A DNA stretch of 64,000 nt, taken from positions 20,777,501 through 20,841,500 of the forward strand of contig NC_088303.1 of the NCBI RefSeq assembly GCF_032854445.1, written 5' to 3'. Positions 12,538 to 25,212 of this stretch are shown here, in pieces (the first letter of the stretch is position 1; each line of letters opens with the position of its first letter). The position numbers and the translations under genes were made by a program. The notes beneath the pieces were generated by a model, which saw nothing but the letters and a program-made list of their open reading frames with translations, did no database searches and was not told where the DNA came from. This DNA comes from Liolophura sinensis (lineage: Eukaryota; Mollusca; Polyplacophora; Chitonida; Chitonidae).

Positions 12538-15500
12538 ATGTGCTTATTGAAGGTCAGACGCAGTATGGTGCGAACTATTTTAAGCCAATTGGGAGGTGTA
12601 AGTGTTCGGGCCAGACGATTTTTTTTGGTTTTGTGTCTTGCTGGTGCCGTGGGTGTTTTTTGTCTCCACAACGCAATGTTTTCGGTCAAAACTTGGATGA
12701 AGAAGGATGTGTTGACATCTGGGACTATTGTACGTAACAGTCCCAGGTTGACATCTACTATATCCCGCGCATCGGACGAACCCAGTAATTCAACGATAGG
12801 TAACGGAGAGTTGTACGACAGTGACATTTTGTCAACGGTAAGTGAACGCGATAATACGAGCCCGTGTTGTTTTAGAACAACAGAATATCCATGCAGGCAG
12901 CATTGTCTTGTTTGCCACACGCTGGTGATATTTGCTCCCGCGTTTAGTGTACAGCGATATTTTTTGATATTTGGAGAAAGATGTAAAATTATTCACCTTT
13001 AGGTTTGAAGGATACGAATGCATGTAAGTGATATAGAGGTAACGTCTATATTCATCTGCTTGGCAAATACACAGTGGCGTGTACGGTATGAGATGCGATC
13101 GAAACAGTTTAGGCAATTTAAAGCAACTTATTCCTATACATGTATGACGTTGTGCGACACTCATTCATTCTACAGAAAATAAGCAACTAATCAATTTCGA
13201 ATACTATACAAGGTTGCCTAAAAATATATTGTAAAATGGACAAAGCATATCGGTTTAATGCATGTTTTTAGATGTGTAAATGTTGGACACTTACGTTTGA
13301 AGTAACCCGGTGTGGTACTGTGCTCTTGACGAAATACAAGAGTGGTATTATGTCAAGCATTTCAAGTGTCTTTCTATGATGAAACACTTCAGATAGTCTG
13401 TGAGATATCAATGATCAAGACCTTAAAGCTTTTACAAATTGAATGCAGCGCCAATAAAAAGACCAAAAAAAAAACCCCATCAAACTCCATCATCAGATCA
13501 TAATACACTGGTAAGTTGTTGTCATGGTAATTTTCAATTGGCTTTTCGTGGAATCGAGAGCGGCAAAGAATTTTCTATCAGAAAAAAGTGTCCCTTTCAT
13601 ATTTAATTGAAACTGGCTGTGATACTGCCCCTTAAGCGTTTGCTGACTTGTGGCTTCTTGCAACCAAAGGATTTCCTGAAATTGGAATATCTCGGCACCA
13701 ATACAGGTGTGTCCAAGAATTAAAATCATAATATGTGATATTCTGAAAGATAAATATAATTCGCCTTCTCAGGAAGTCTGATTTTTCTCTATCCAGTGAT
13801 CTCGTTTCAGAGCGCAGTGCCATGGACAGCGACTGTACCATTCCGATAAAATATAAAATATAAACAGCAGCTATGAACTTCCTAGTGTACGAACGTGTCC
13901 CTATCTTTAAAAGAGTCATTTATTTAGATCATCGAGAAAAATCGCTATTACACACTGTAATAAAAAAACTTATAGATGTTATGTAATTATTGTTTTTGGT
14001 GGAAAAAAAAGAAAGTTATGGTGTTTCATGTTTATCCCCTTACTAAAAATGATACTCTCATATTTTCAGCGGCCAATAAATTATTTACACAGCTTCAAAA
14101 ATCCGTGCTGGCATGAGCGTTTAAAATACGGATCAAATGTCACAGAATCTCGTGGAAACTTCCATTGCCTTCCATACTTCTTCATTGCTGGTTTTGCTAA
14201 ATGCGCATCGACCGATCTGTATTATCGGGTCATCGCGCATCCGGAAGTAGTACCACCTCGTGGGAAAGAATGTCACTGGTGGACCAGGGAGAGGTTTGGT
14301 GAGTGTCAATACCCTTTACCTCAAACCTTCTATAAAAGTTCACCCGCTTGTATTGTTCGCAGGGCCCTTGTGACAATGTCGACTGTGCTGGTGCATCCGT
14401 TTGCGCCGTCTTACCTGTCTTCCACCAATATGACATGGAAGGTTGCATACATCATTAGTGAGAAAATTCCCCAGTGACTTACAAAACGGAAAGTCGGTTT
14501 ACCCCATACATAAATTTAACTAACCCTGAGTATGACGTTAAACAAGAATCAAAGTGTGTTGATTAAATTCTGTTTAATGAATCTTTGTCTTTTGCGCTTA
14601 AGCTTCTTAAAAGCTCTGACTCAAATGTCATAGTGCTGACTCGCTGCGACAATCAGACACGTGTTCACCAATGAAGTCACGTGTTCGAATCCATATCTGA
14701 CTGTTTCTGCTGCGGTTTAAAATAGGTTTGTCAGCAGCTCCAGGTCAGCGATTTACTCCGGGCATTCTCCTTTCCTTCACCTATAAACCTGGCCAACATG
14801 AGTGAAAGTTAATGTACAAAAGTTAATAGATCATGCTCTGTCCTTGTTGGAATCCATTCACTTGGTTGCCCATGCGCGCACAGCTATTTTGTCAGTCTGT
14901 TTCACATTGGTATCAATCATGGCCTAATAGTTTTAATCAGCAATAAAGGCTTCCTTAAGTAAAATGAAACTAATGTAAAAATTGTAGCCAAAACCTATAC
15001 TGTGCGTGATATTTAGCTGCTGTAATAAAAATACCATATAAGAAAACGAAAGATAGCGGTATCGCATTATACGTTTCACTAAATATGTGGGGATGAGGAC
15101 ATTTTTTATCGTACATTTGTCATACGATATTTTGTACGTCACTATTACCGTACCATTGTTCTATATGTGCAATTATCGTACATATACGACATCTTTGTGA
15201 AAATGGGGCCACGGCTCGTAGGAGTCAGCTACACTTAAAGCGATACAGAATTGACGCTCACTGGTTGGTCAGATAGAGAGTGAGTCAAATCCAGGCTATA
15301 CCTAGTCTTAGCGACCTGAACACAGTGTCATAGCGATGGGCTCCGTTTGTTATCGGCCATGTTTATGACAATCGCTATATCACCCCTGACAAACAAAAAA
15401 ACACGCGACCAAGGGAAATTTGAATCTTCCGCATGCGCAGGTACGTCTATCAAGGTGCTGTCTAGTGATAGCGAGTTTCTCTCTCGGTGCAAAACCGTTC

Positions 15501-18500
15501 TCAGATCGTCTAATCGTGGAGAGTGACGATTTATGAAATAAAACCATAGAACTTATAATGGCTTCAGACTAGGTCGGGTACTGTCTGTGTATTGGATATG
15601 ATTGATCTTGTATCACAGATGTATGGAAGCCGGAAAATGGCCATCAACGAACCAGTGCCATCGTTCCATCGATTAAGTGAGTGCCTGGGTTGTAACACAT
15701 CGCCCGGCGATGGCACGTTGATGCGAAGCGATCGCACGATGGCACAAAGCGATGGCACAAAGTGATGACACTATGCTAGCGCCGTACCATCGCTTCGTGT
15801 TATCGTACCGTCGTGCCATCGCTTAGCATCATCCTACCATTATTTCGTGCCATCGTACCATCGCTTCGTGCCGTCCCAAGAATACTCACGTGATAAGAGC
15901 AGTGCATTGTGATCTTTATTTTCATTTTCTGCTGCTGATGCTTGTCCAAATTTTTTCATACATTTTGAGTTGGGTTTGTGTAGCGTCGAGCCTTTATCCT
16001 TAAGCGTGTTCAGACAGTTTTTTAATTATTCAAAAAACAACGGCATTCTGGATATTGTGTGGATTCAATGTGTTCAGACGTCTATCCATTTTAAACCCTG
16101 TTTCTGACACTTCCATAGTTGACATTGTTTGCACGATTTAGTATATTATAACCTTAATATATGAATTTGTATTTGGTCTCTACTCTCAAAAAATAATGTG
16201 TTATATGTATTCTGTTACTGCAGCACATTAGTCTGTTAAATATAGCACACATTCTATTAATTCAACATACCGATTCTATTAGACTAACGTGATATTTTGT
16301 TAAATATGACGTTAAAATGTGTTATAATAACAGAATACATTCTAGCATCACTCGTACAATAGACTCTGTTACATTTAACAGATGAATGTTTTGAGTGTAG
16401 TAGTAAATGGTCTTATGGCAGTATGGGTTTGCAGTTGGATGTCAGGAAATTTTGTTATAAAAAAACAATGTATTCTGTTCGCTGAGGCAGTGGTGTAGGT
16501 TGTGTTAATGTGTGGAGTTTGTTCTAACCGCATGTTGGTGCACCTCTTGTGAAACATAGTACTCTCCACGTCCATCGTCCAACATACGACTTGTTCTTTA
16601 ATAATTGACGTCACCCGAGGCAATGAGTTCTTGGTGTTGAAATCAGGCATGGACTTTAACATTATGAATTAGTAACATTATGAAAAAAGGTTTCTAAGTG
16701 CGTTTTTCTTACAATAATATAAAACCTACAACATATCAATATGTAGAGAATGTGGTGTTACTTGTCACTAACGGAATTCAATTTTGGTAGCGAGTATGAT
16801 TGATTTTACAGATAGCCGAGCATAAGCGACTGGTTAAAAGAAATAGACTATAGTAATGAAATGTATGTACCATAGTGCACCACGTGGCACGATGACACGA
16901 AGCGATGACACGATGGCACGAAGCGATGACACGATGGCACGAAGCGAGGTGCCATCGTATCATCGCTTCGCGTCATCGTGTCGTTGTATTCCATGACAGA
17001 AGTCGATAAACTGACCAATCAGTTTGATTACTGTTGAACTAACCACGCTCCGTGTCACAGTGTCGGGGATAGTACAGACGAGAGCTAAGCATATTTGATA
17101 ATAATACTTTCGCGTGGACATCCCCCGTGTTCGGGTTGTAGCCTAAACTAAATATTAGGTACGGGTATGGCACATTTCTTCAAGCGAGAGTAAGCCTGAA
17201 GGCTTTAATCCAGGAAATTGTCTGTCAGTCAGCGTCGATTCAATGTCCCTTTAAATGAACATAGCGCTTTGCTTGTAAGGCTTTACATGTCATATATTTT
17301 AGAGCCTGCATACAGAAATAGCATTCCCTGGCAGCACTAGAAAAGAATGCATTCCACTCTATGTCAACAGTAACTCGTTGAGTTAAACTCGTTGAGTTTA
17401 ATCGCCGTTTTTTTTACCTAAATGAAGGCAACTTGTGGTTTCAGTTAGGCTTTTTCCCGTTTTTCTGTACCGATAAACTATATAAATAACTCATAGCGTA
17501 TTCCAGGCTGTGAATCTGGCAGCTTTGGCAGATTTATATGTATACAAATGACAGATTTTTAATTATTCATCTACTTCCTTGGGGTACTACATGCTTATGT
17601 TGCCGCCTTATGCATAAGGCTGGCTGGTGATTTTGCCGTCTCAACGTGACAGAGAAAAATTGAGGCCTTACAGATACCCAGTGTTATGTATGTTACATTT
17701 TATTACACACATTTCATAGGAAGTGTCAGTTGATTAATCGCTTGATGTCAAGAGTTGATGAATAATTTAAATTTTGAAAGTGACAAGCTCTTATTTCCTC
17801 TTTTTTTTTAGATCCAAAGTCTTCACTTCGGTCATTTGAGGATTACTTGTCGTTTTTGCAACCAGCTACCGATCAAATATTTATCGAGTCAGAACGACAA
17901 CATAACAAGTTTAACAGACTGGTGACAGGTGGGTCCTGGGTTGTGTCACAATCAATGAGTCTATATGATCCTTCTGTTGCCTCGCTGATGTTTAAAGTAC
18001 TGACCCTTGACCGATGAAATCGCGTGTTCGTACCCAGCTTTCTATGTTTCCGCTACGACCTTGTCAGGTAGGTGTACCGGCCAAGGTCGGTAGTCCATAC
18101 TTCTGGCTCTCCCCCCGCTTACCCCCACCCACAAAACTGACAACCGTCACATAAGCTTTGTTGGTTAACGGCATAGGCTATCTATGAACGCGGGTTCCAC
18201 TGAGCCAGGGAACGTCCTGGCCTCTGAGTCTTCATATCTTTAGCATGTATGATTTACATGCAACTTGAAATTCTTACTGCTCGGAAATAAGTAACCAGTC
18301 TTTATGACCTGACATAAGTAAATCGTTCATCTGTCTGCCTTTCTTGCCGTCCATTTCTTTAATGGATTTATCAACTGACTGGTTGCTTTGATTGAACAGA
18401 AAAACGAACGTAATTTGCCAAACCCCCCAAAAAAAGGAATTTCATTTTGCGACTTCATTGGGCTTTGGCTGATCCTGTCAGCATCAACGCTTTATAGACA

Positions 18501-21500
18501 GGCCTTTTTTGCAATATTTTACATTTCTCTTGAACTCATTATTTCCCGTGTCTTCCAAATCCTAGTTGACGCCAGCGGCTCAACGTTGTGGGATAACTTC
18601 TACTGGAGAGAAATTCCAGAAAATGACGCCTCCGCGGAAGAGCCTCGCTTTCGCAACTCACACTGTCTCAAGCACATCCTTCCTAAAGCCAAATTTATTG
18701 TTTTGCTGAGAAATCCTACAGAAAGGTAAGTGAGAATTTCATTCTCAGAAGTTTCCATGAAGTAAACGATTTTTTTAAATGCCAGATTGACAAGGAACAT
18801 TCTTCTTTGGCATTTTAGATGTTTATTGATTTCTTTGGGGTATATATAGTCGTGCCGAGGATGAGGGCTGGTGAAAACTATCGTCTTAATTCGCCAGGAT
18901 CTTGACAAATTGCCTGACTTAGTATAATTAAGACATACAACAGAGAGAGAGAATACCAGAGCATTGACGACAGTGTGATTGTTGGCAAATGGTCACACGT
19001 CCCCGGTGAAATCGGGCCTCTTATCAGTTTATCTCAGTTAGGGTTTTATTCTTACGGTTCATGAAAATTTAAATAGTAGCAAATTACACGCCCCGTATAG
19101 CACCATGGCACTGGTAAAAAAATGCAGTGATGCTAATTGAAATTTATTAGATGTCACTGGGCTAGAATTACTCGATTTGCTGTGTAGTCTTCACAATAAC
19201 ATAAAAACCGCAGTGACACAAGCATAAGCTGGGTTCGACCACGAATCATCTTTGGTTAAGAGTCAATATGGTATGCGCACTTTGGCATATAATGGGCCAT
19301 GCAATGATTCTCGTTGACGTTGAAGTATACTCGATTGTAAATTAAGAAGGCGTTAATAAATCGTATTTTGTACCAGGTCTATTTCCCTTTATGAATCATT
19401 ATTAACCAATAATGGTGCAAGGATTTTAACAGGTTGAAGAGATGGATATTTTCTGAATTCGAGTCATTCCGCTAAAAAAATGACCTCCAGCTCAGGGGAG
19501 ATTGGCCACCGCAAAGCTGTTCAGCACTCACATGCACACTTACAACATTATGTTTTCGTTATCATAGGATGTGGTCTGAATATCTCTATCTATCTCCAAT
19601 GTACGGCAAAAATTTGTCCGCTGTGAACTTCCACGACAGAGCTGTGGAGTCAGTGACGACGTTTAAGTTGTGCCTACAGACTCGCAGTCTGAATGCTTGT
19701 TTGTACGACAAAGATGTCATAAATACGATGCGAGTAAGTATTTTAGAGTTTAACCTTGCGAAAAAAAAATTAACATATCTTTGTAAATCATTGGGAAACG
19801 TAATTGTATTGTGACACTTAGACTGATAATTAGGAGAGGATTTTGTTAGATAAAGGCTCCGGTCTTGGCAAATGGTATGTTATGTATTTATCTAATGACT
19901 CCCCGAAGTTGTGGTCATAGCAGTGCGTGCAACTTTGGCGCCAGCATGCTCTGCGCTATGTTTTACTTTATCTCACATTATCAATCGTTTTTCTATACAT
20001 AGCATGTATTATTATCACCGTTTCTACTGCCAGCAGCACACTTGTACTGCAGAGATACACATTATAATTGTCGGCCTTATTATGGGTTGTAGTTGAGGAT
20101 TTTTATGCACCAAGAAACAATCCTTTCGTTACATTTAGTGGTAACTGAATTTTATTCATCACATTATGTACATATAGTTACATCATTCCATATATTTCCG
20201 AATATGCGGATGGTCGTGGCTTTACCCACGGGTCCTGTTGGGTTTCGTCCCACCATAATGCTGGCCGCCGCCGTATGTGGAATATTCTTGAGTGTGGCGT
20301 AAAACACCAATCATATTTGCCTTCTTTACCCAGTTGCGCCTTCATGTGGGCTTGTATGGCCCCTACATCCGTCGATGGTTGCAAGTCTATCCGCCTGATC
20401 AGTGTCTTTTTCTACAAACCGAGGACTACTCTAAGAATCTCCGTCAGAGTCTGAAAAGGGTGTTTTCGTTCCTAGATCTAGGTATGTAAGGAACCTGTAG
20501 GCTCTTTGTTGATTATATGAGTTATGGCCTTCTTCATGACACAAGTTGATACAGATTTTTACAGGCGTGAAAGAGTGTAATATTGACTCATACCGATGGC
20601 AGAGGTCAGTATTGCTCATGAATACCTGTAAAAATCTGTATCGACCAAATCAAATGGCTTGAAAGTTTTACTGAATGACTCGATAAAATGAGCATGACAC
20701 TACAGCATGGAGAAGGAAAAAAAACTCGGATGCGTGAAACTTCTAGATGCGTGGAACATGCGGTGATCACATATTCATTGTGCTTTGCTCCGCATAAAAG
20801 TGCAAGAAAAAACAAGCGATATACGCAAAAAAGTGGATGGTGCCTCGCTGTAAAGAATACGAATGCATTTCATAGAACAAGAATGACCGTACAAGTACTG
20901 GACACCAGTAGCCTTCCACAACGTCCGTGATTTTGCATGATTGGCTATAAGTCCAGTGGAGCTCCCTTAAGTGTTTTATCAAGAACGCTGAGGTCCACAT
21001 CAAAGTGGACAGACGACGTATTTTACAGTTCACCAGCTGGGGCTCGTTCTACGGGCGTAACTTTACGAAGCCCCAGGTAACGGTCGATAACCCCAAAGAT
21101 ATTTTGAGACCGACACTGTGATTCCTTCGCCCTTATACACAGTTTCTGTCGCCCTTGTCCATAGTTTATAGGTGCGGGAATCGTGTTTTTGCCGAGACGA
21201 AACGCAATGAATGTCAGCGTAACGTTTTAGCTATCTTGCATATCTGCGCTTTACATGTGCATGGTTGAATATCTCCACCGAGATATGGACGAGAATTATC
21301 GACCGCGTGTGTTTTTAAAACCAGAATTCTGATAGGCTTGCAATGGTTCTTTTTCATCTTCGCAAATGTGGCAATTTTGTTTTCAATTTACATATCTTAT
21401 CAATAGTTCTTTGGAAATCGTAGCGTTTTTTGTTGTTGAGAAGTAGGACCTTTACAGTTTACCTTGCCCCATTGACCAGTAATGAGCCAATGTTCTAGAA

Positions 21501-21763
21501 ATGACTCAAGGAATTGGTATCTTTTTTCTTTCTGAAATGTAGAGTAATTGGGGTGCTCTTTCTTGTTTTCAGTTGATCTTTCGGATACAGAATTGGATAA
21601 CATTGTTTCCATGACAAACAGGAACCAGAGATTTCCTGAATCACAGGAAATTGGTGACATGTGGAACGTAACACACCAACTGCTGGATCAGTTTTATGAG
21701 GCCTCGAACAGAGAATTGGCTTCCATACTTCAAGACGACAGATACCTTTGGAAAAGCAATTAG
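12538..21763 (+). CDS. Carbohydrate sulfotransferase, CHST15-like, type II Golgi membrane protein
   Basis: Transfers sulfate from PAPS to a glycan hydroxyl in the Golgi lumen. The nearest family I recognise is CHST15 (GalNAc4S-6-O-sulfotransferase); the exact acceptor is unknown. Exons: 12538-12837, 14070-14298, 17812-17928, 18566-18725, 19568-19733, 20334-20481, 21573-21763; 1,311 nt, 436 aa, all phases consistent. The ATG at 12538 has A at -3; a second Met is 9 codons on. There is a single signal-anchor helix at about residues 28-48. The 5'-PAPS loop is AKCASTDL at 143-150, variant of PKCGTTDL. The 3'-phosphate site is VLLRNPTER...MWSEY, with Arg264 and Ser272. Conserved PCWHE, KECHWWTRERF, VDAS, CLYD, GLYGPYIRRWL and LDQFYEASNRELA motifs match the family. 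One N-glycosylation sequon (NVT) is near residue 123. Confidence 0.9.
14636..14830 (+). mobile_element. Possible tRNA-derived SINE in sulfotransferase intron 2
   Basis: A B-box-like CACGTGTTCGAATCCA follows a CTGACTCGCTGCGACAA stretch. The same arrangement (a ...GTGTTCG... box, then a TTTCTGCT-rich core) occurs near 17955-18200 and 22110-22300. It is decayed and has no clear ends. Confidence 0.35.
15700..15885. repeat. Palindromic minisatellite of GATGGCACGAAGC words
   Basis: The left half has forward copies (cacgatggcacaaagcgatggcac). From about 15785 the right half has the reverse complement (ccatcgcttcgtg, gccatcgcttagc). The block is therefore an inverted repeat built from short tandem words. 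Confidence 0.75.
16180..16400. mobile_element. MITE, family with ACTCAAAAAATAAT ends
   Basis: It begins CTACTCTCAAAAAATAATGTG and ends ...CTGTTACATTTAACAGATGAATGTTTTGAGTGTAG; the ends are inverted copies. The internal word ACAGAATACATTCTAGCATC is shared with the element at 45082-45340. It has no coding capacity. It sits in sulfotransferase intron 2. Confidence 0.7.
16878..16985. repeat. Second palindromic GATGGCACGAAGC minisatellite
   Basis: Three or more forward words (cacgatggcacgaagcgatga) are followed directly by the inverted form (ggtgccatcgtatcatcgcttc). This is the same building block and same inverted design as at 15700-15885, in the same intron. Confidence 0.78.
18945..19205. repeat. 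Interspersed repeat family 3, copy 1
   Basis: Shared with 22795-23010 in the same order: GAGCA..GACG.CAGTGTGAT, TTGGCAAATGGTCAC, a GTGAAATC.G.CCT stretch, CACCATGGC, and finally AATTTATTAGATGTCA with CTAGAATTAC. A partial copy is at about 22228-22300. Nature unknown; it could be the body of a SINE. Confidence 0.6.
20195..20312 (+). mobile_element. 5'-truncated SINE-1 ending 21 bp before a sulfotransferase exon
   Basis: It carries gcggatggtcgtggctt, the CCACCATAATGCTGGCCG core and the AATATTCTTGAGTGTGGCG tail. It stops near 20312, and the acceptor of exon 20334 follows (CCTTCTTTACCCAG). The insertion therefore lies where the branch point region would be. Confidence 0.8.
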
Positions 21764-21994
21764 CTTAGAGCTCTACCTCTTCATTATACTTAGAGGCTTC
21801 ATTACTGAAGACAATGAAGCCTGATGCTGTCCAATTTAAACTAATTTTTTCATCTGCCTACATTCACTGGCTGTCAGCCCAAGAAAGCCTTGCGGCATGT
21901 GTCGTCTATTTACGGAATGCATTCGATCTACACCTCGAGAGCTCTGCACCCATTGTATGAACATGGCTATACACGACTTGAAATATAAGCATAC

Positions 21995-22000
21995 AATAAA
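21995..22000 (+). terminator. Poly(A) signal AATAAA of the sulfotransferase gene
   Basis: An exact AATAAA lies 232 bases after the stop codon in an AT-rich stretch. It is the first such hexamer downstream, so a likely 3' end. The cleavage site itself is not determined. Confidence 0.5.
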
Positions 22001-22394
22001 TATTTTAAGGTTTGCTTTATAGCCATAGTACATCACCGAAGATATTACAGCAGGTAGGGGAGTATACTTTGTCCAGTTTAATGAAGTTTTTTTGTTTGTT
22101 TGTCAACCTGTCCCAACCGTCTCTGTCCAGATCACAAGCCTTTTACCAAATCAAGAGTTCGAATCTTCTCTGTTTCTTTCGTAACGTTTTCGCATTATGG
22201 AAAAGACTATAGCATATAGAGTAAAACCGGATCATCAACCACAGTATAATACTTGGCAAATGGACACATGCAACCTGTGAAATCCGCCCTCTTGTTTGTT
22301 TGTATGTAAATATGTTTGTATGCATGTATGTTTATTTGTTTGTATGTATGCATGGAAGGATGGGTGTATGCATGTATGAATGTACGTATGTATG

Positions 22395-22600
22395 GGTATT
22401 TACGTCATACTTAACAATTTTTCAGTCGTATGTCCTAATGTTATATCATTAGGTTTGTGTACATACACTGTCTCCCTGAGGCTGGGCAAGTCCACGCCGC
22501 TTCCGCGACTTAAGTATCACACCGAAGACACCAGACGTGACACCCCACCCAGTCACATTATACTGACACCTGGCCAACTAGTCCTGTTTCCTCGCAAAAT
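22395..22600 (-). mobile_element. Decayed SINE-2 copy
   Basis: It shares TTTACGTCATACTTAACAAT, TTTTTCAGTC and CACCAGACGTGACACCCCAC with the copies at 25558-25870 and 33680-33892. Read on the minus strand it would start with a tRNA-like head, which is lost here. Confidence 0.5.
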
Positions 22601-22794
22601 TAGGTAAAACAAAGCGCAGTGATTTACGATATCATATCATATCTAGAATTTCTCCAAATTCTGTGATGTCATTACATTTAATAAACAATCCCATAAAAAC
22701 AAGTGACCAGTCGGTGATGATCGTTCGTATACCCCCAGAATCTTAGTTTATGCAGGAACACAGTTAAAAAAAATACATTGCACAGAAAATAAAA

Positions 22795-23010
22795 TCAGAG
22801 CAGCGACGGCAGTGTGATGCTTGGCAAATAGTCACCCGTAACCCGCGAAATCCAACCTATAAATATATGGTCAACTTACCTTCGTTACGGCTTTGTTGTT
22901 ACTGTTACCTCCCCATCTCACCATCACCATGGCGTAGCAGAATTTGCGCCCCAAAAATGCGGTGATTTCAACTGCAATTTATTAGACGTCAGTGGTCTAG
23001 AATTACACAA
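22795..23010. repeat. Interspersed repeat family 3, copy 2
   Basis: Partner of 18945-19205, sharing GGCAGTGTGAT, TTGGCAAATAGTCACCCGT, CACCATGGCG and AATTTATTAGACGTCAGTGG. Differences are spread evenly, so both are old insertions. Confidence 0.6.
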
Positions 23011-24659
23011 AATGCTGTTTTTTTATCACATTTAATATACAACTGCATGAACAATAATGACGTCCTTGGGGAAAGAAATTGGAAAAACTGGATTTATGAA
23101 ATTTTGTGAATGTGGCATCTCTCGTTTTCTTGGCTGGGGGGGTGCATGTCGAGTGGGATACTTACCAAAGCTCAAAGGTTTCCCGCAAGGCGTGCCTGGC
23201 CAAGAGCGTGACGAAGTTTAACTGTGAGCGAGAGTGACTCTCTAACATATCAGCAATTAAGCCACTGACAGGTCTAGAAAATATACTGAACAAAGAAACT
23301 TACCCACATAGACCAAAGTGTGTTGCGAGTCGATAGATCTGGTTTATGGACGTAATAAGCTTACACTAAAACAGGATTAGACATTAAGGTGCGCTTGGTG
23401 CAACCTCCACAGTCAACTGCCACCCTCTCGCATTTACCAGCAAATTCGGCATCTAAGCTCATCCACGTGAAATTGTGGTCACAAGCGCATGATCACGTTT
23501 TCACGTGCGTACTGCATGCACTCTGCGTGGTTCATCACACTTGTAATGGTCGGATGCGGCAGGTTAGACCTGGCCATTATTTGCCCATATTAACTACCTT
23601 GTATTACCCATTTTCAATACAATTTATTTCTCAAAATGAAAAGTTTCATTTTTTGTTCAGTATAGTCAGATGGTCTCAAAAACAAGTTGACTACCTTTTC
23701 TGTGATGTAATAAAGGTGTTCAGCACTCATTTTTCACCGGCATTTGATTTGTTTTTAATGCTGTACTTAATAATTTTACCCTCCTATGCAAGCGTTCATT
23801 TTCATGCATACAGGAAATTAGAGTGCCAGAGTAAACCACCAACATAAGCCATGTACCTGACACGCCATCTCTCTTAAAAAGTCACAGCCATCCATCGAGA
23901 GGTGGATTCGATCGTGCAAACTCACACAGACAATATGAGCCAACAGGTGAAAAGCTGTGTAAAAACTCCGTTCAAAACACCTCCACATGGAGTTGTGATG
24001 TTCTGATCTCCAAGTTAGTAAAACTGAAGCATTGAAATGGGGCATATATCTAAAAAAAACTGGAATATAGCTAAACTATGGAAACAAACACTTCTTCATC
24101 CACAGAATTTCATGAAATTAACATTAAGATCAATCTCTGACGAAATAGATACTGTCACAAGTGGGAAACGATGCACAACACTATCATTCAGTGTTAGTTT
24201 GATTTAAGATTTTATTTCTGTGTCAATACAAGATCACTGTCATGATTGTACCATTTCTGTATCACACTGGATGTCTTAACTGTACCACTGTTCACCATAA
24301 CAATGAAGCGAATCCTAATAAGGATGATACCAATAACTTTGATGAAGAGTGTGATCCACGGACTTCAACTCATATACTCCAATATCTAAGTCAACCTACT
24401 GTTTTCTCTTTCTCGTTTTCCATCTCAATGTCATAGCGGCAGTTGTAAAATCTCATTTCACACACTGAGATTGTTTTCCGATTGAACACTGAGATTGTTT
24501 TTCCCGTTACAAAGTTCCACTTTCAACAAGTCTGCAAATAGTGTCTTTAATTATACTCAAGATTGCATCTTAACTGTTTATTCCGTCATGGAAGATATTT
24601 GCCCTCCAACCATCAGTACAAACATGTGCTGTCAACATATCTATCCATCTTATCTGTTC

Positions 24660-25165
24660 TCCAGACATCTGTCACCTCCACATCTGTCCTCAGGCCCCAA
24701 GTCAAACACAGACCTACACATCCAGACATCTGTCATCTCCACATCTGTCCCCGGGCCCCAAGTCAAACACAGCCCTACACATCCAGACATCTGTCATCTC
24801 CACATCTGTCCCCAAGTCAAACACAGACCTACACATCCAGATATCTGTCATCTCCACATTTGTCCTCGGGGCCCCAAGTCAAACACAGACCTACACACCC
24901 AGACATCTGTCATCTCCACATCTGTCCCCGGGCCCCAAGTCAAACACAGACCTACACATCCAGACATCTGTCATCTCCACATCTGTCCCTGGGCCCCAAG
25001 TCAAACACAGACCTATACATCCAGACATCTGTCATCTCCACATCTGTCCTCGGGGCCCCAAGTCAAACACAGACCTACACATCCAGACATCTGTCATCTC
25101 CACATTTGTCCTCGGGGCTCCAAGTCAAACACAGACCTACACATCCAGACATCTATCATTCATCG
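24660..25165. repeat. Minisatellite, unit about 61 bp, just past the NOL7 stop codon
   Basis: About eight units of CCCCAAGTCAAACACAGACC, TACACATCCAGACATCTGTC and ATCTCCACATCTGTCC plus a variable GGG run. One unit lacks about 12 bases. It begins about 50 bp beyond the NOL7 stop, so it probably lies in that gene's 3' UTR. It keeps two long spurious plus-strand frames open. Confidence 0.9.
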
Positions 25166-25212
25166 ATCATCCAAAAGTCTTTCAACCCAACAGCTGTCTT
25201 CAACCAGGGCTG

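Larger units (their letters stand above)
21764..25212. other. Intergenic region between sulfotransferase and NOL7 (convergent genes)
   Basis: It contains the two 3' UTRs, repeat family 3 copies (22228-22300, 22795-23010), a TGTATG-rich microsatellite (22300-22400), a decayed SINE-2 (22395-22600) and the minisatellite at 24660-25165. Stretches between 23010 and 24600 show nothing I can assign. A 152-codon open frame at 23389-23847 has no recognisable features. Confidence 0.55.

Noticed and set aside
12528-12920. Minus-strand 130-codon frame
   Set aside because: Antisense to the first exon of the sulfotransferase, which has a signal anchor and correct splice phase.
23389-23847. 152-codon plus-strand frame
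   Set aside because: AT-rich, unusually rich in His, Phe and Tyr, without domain or splice support.
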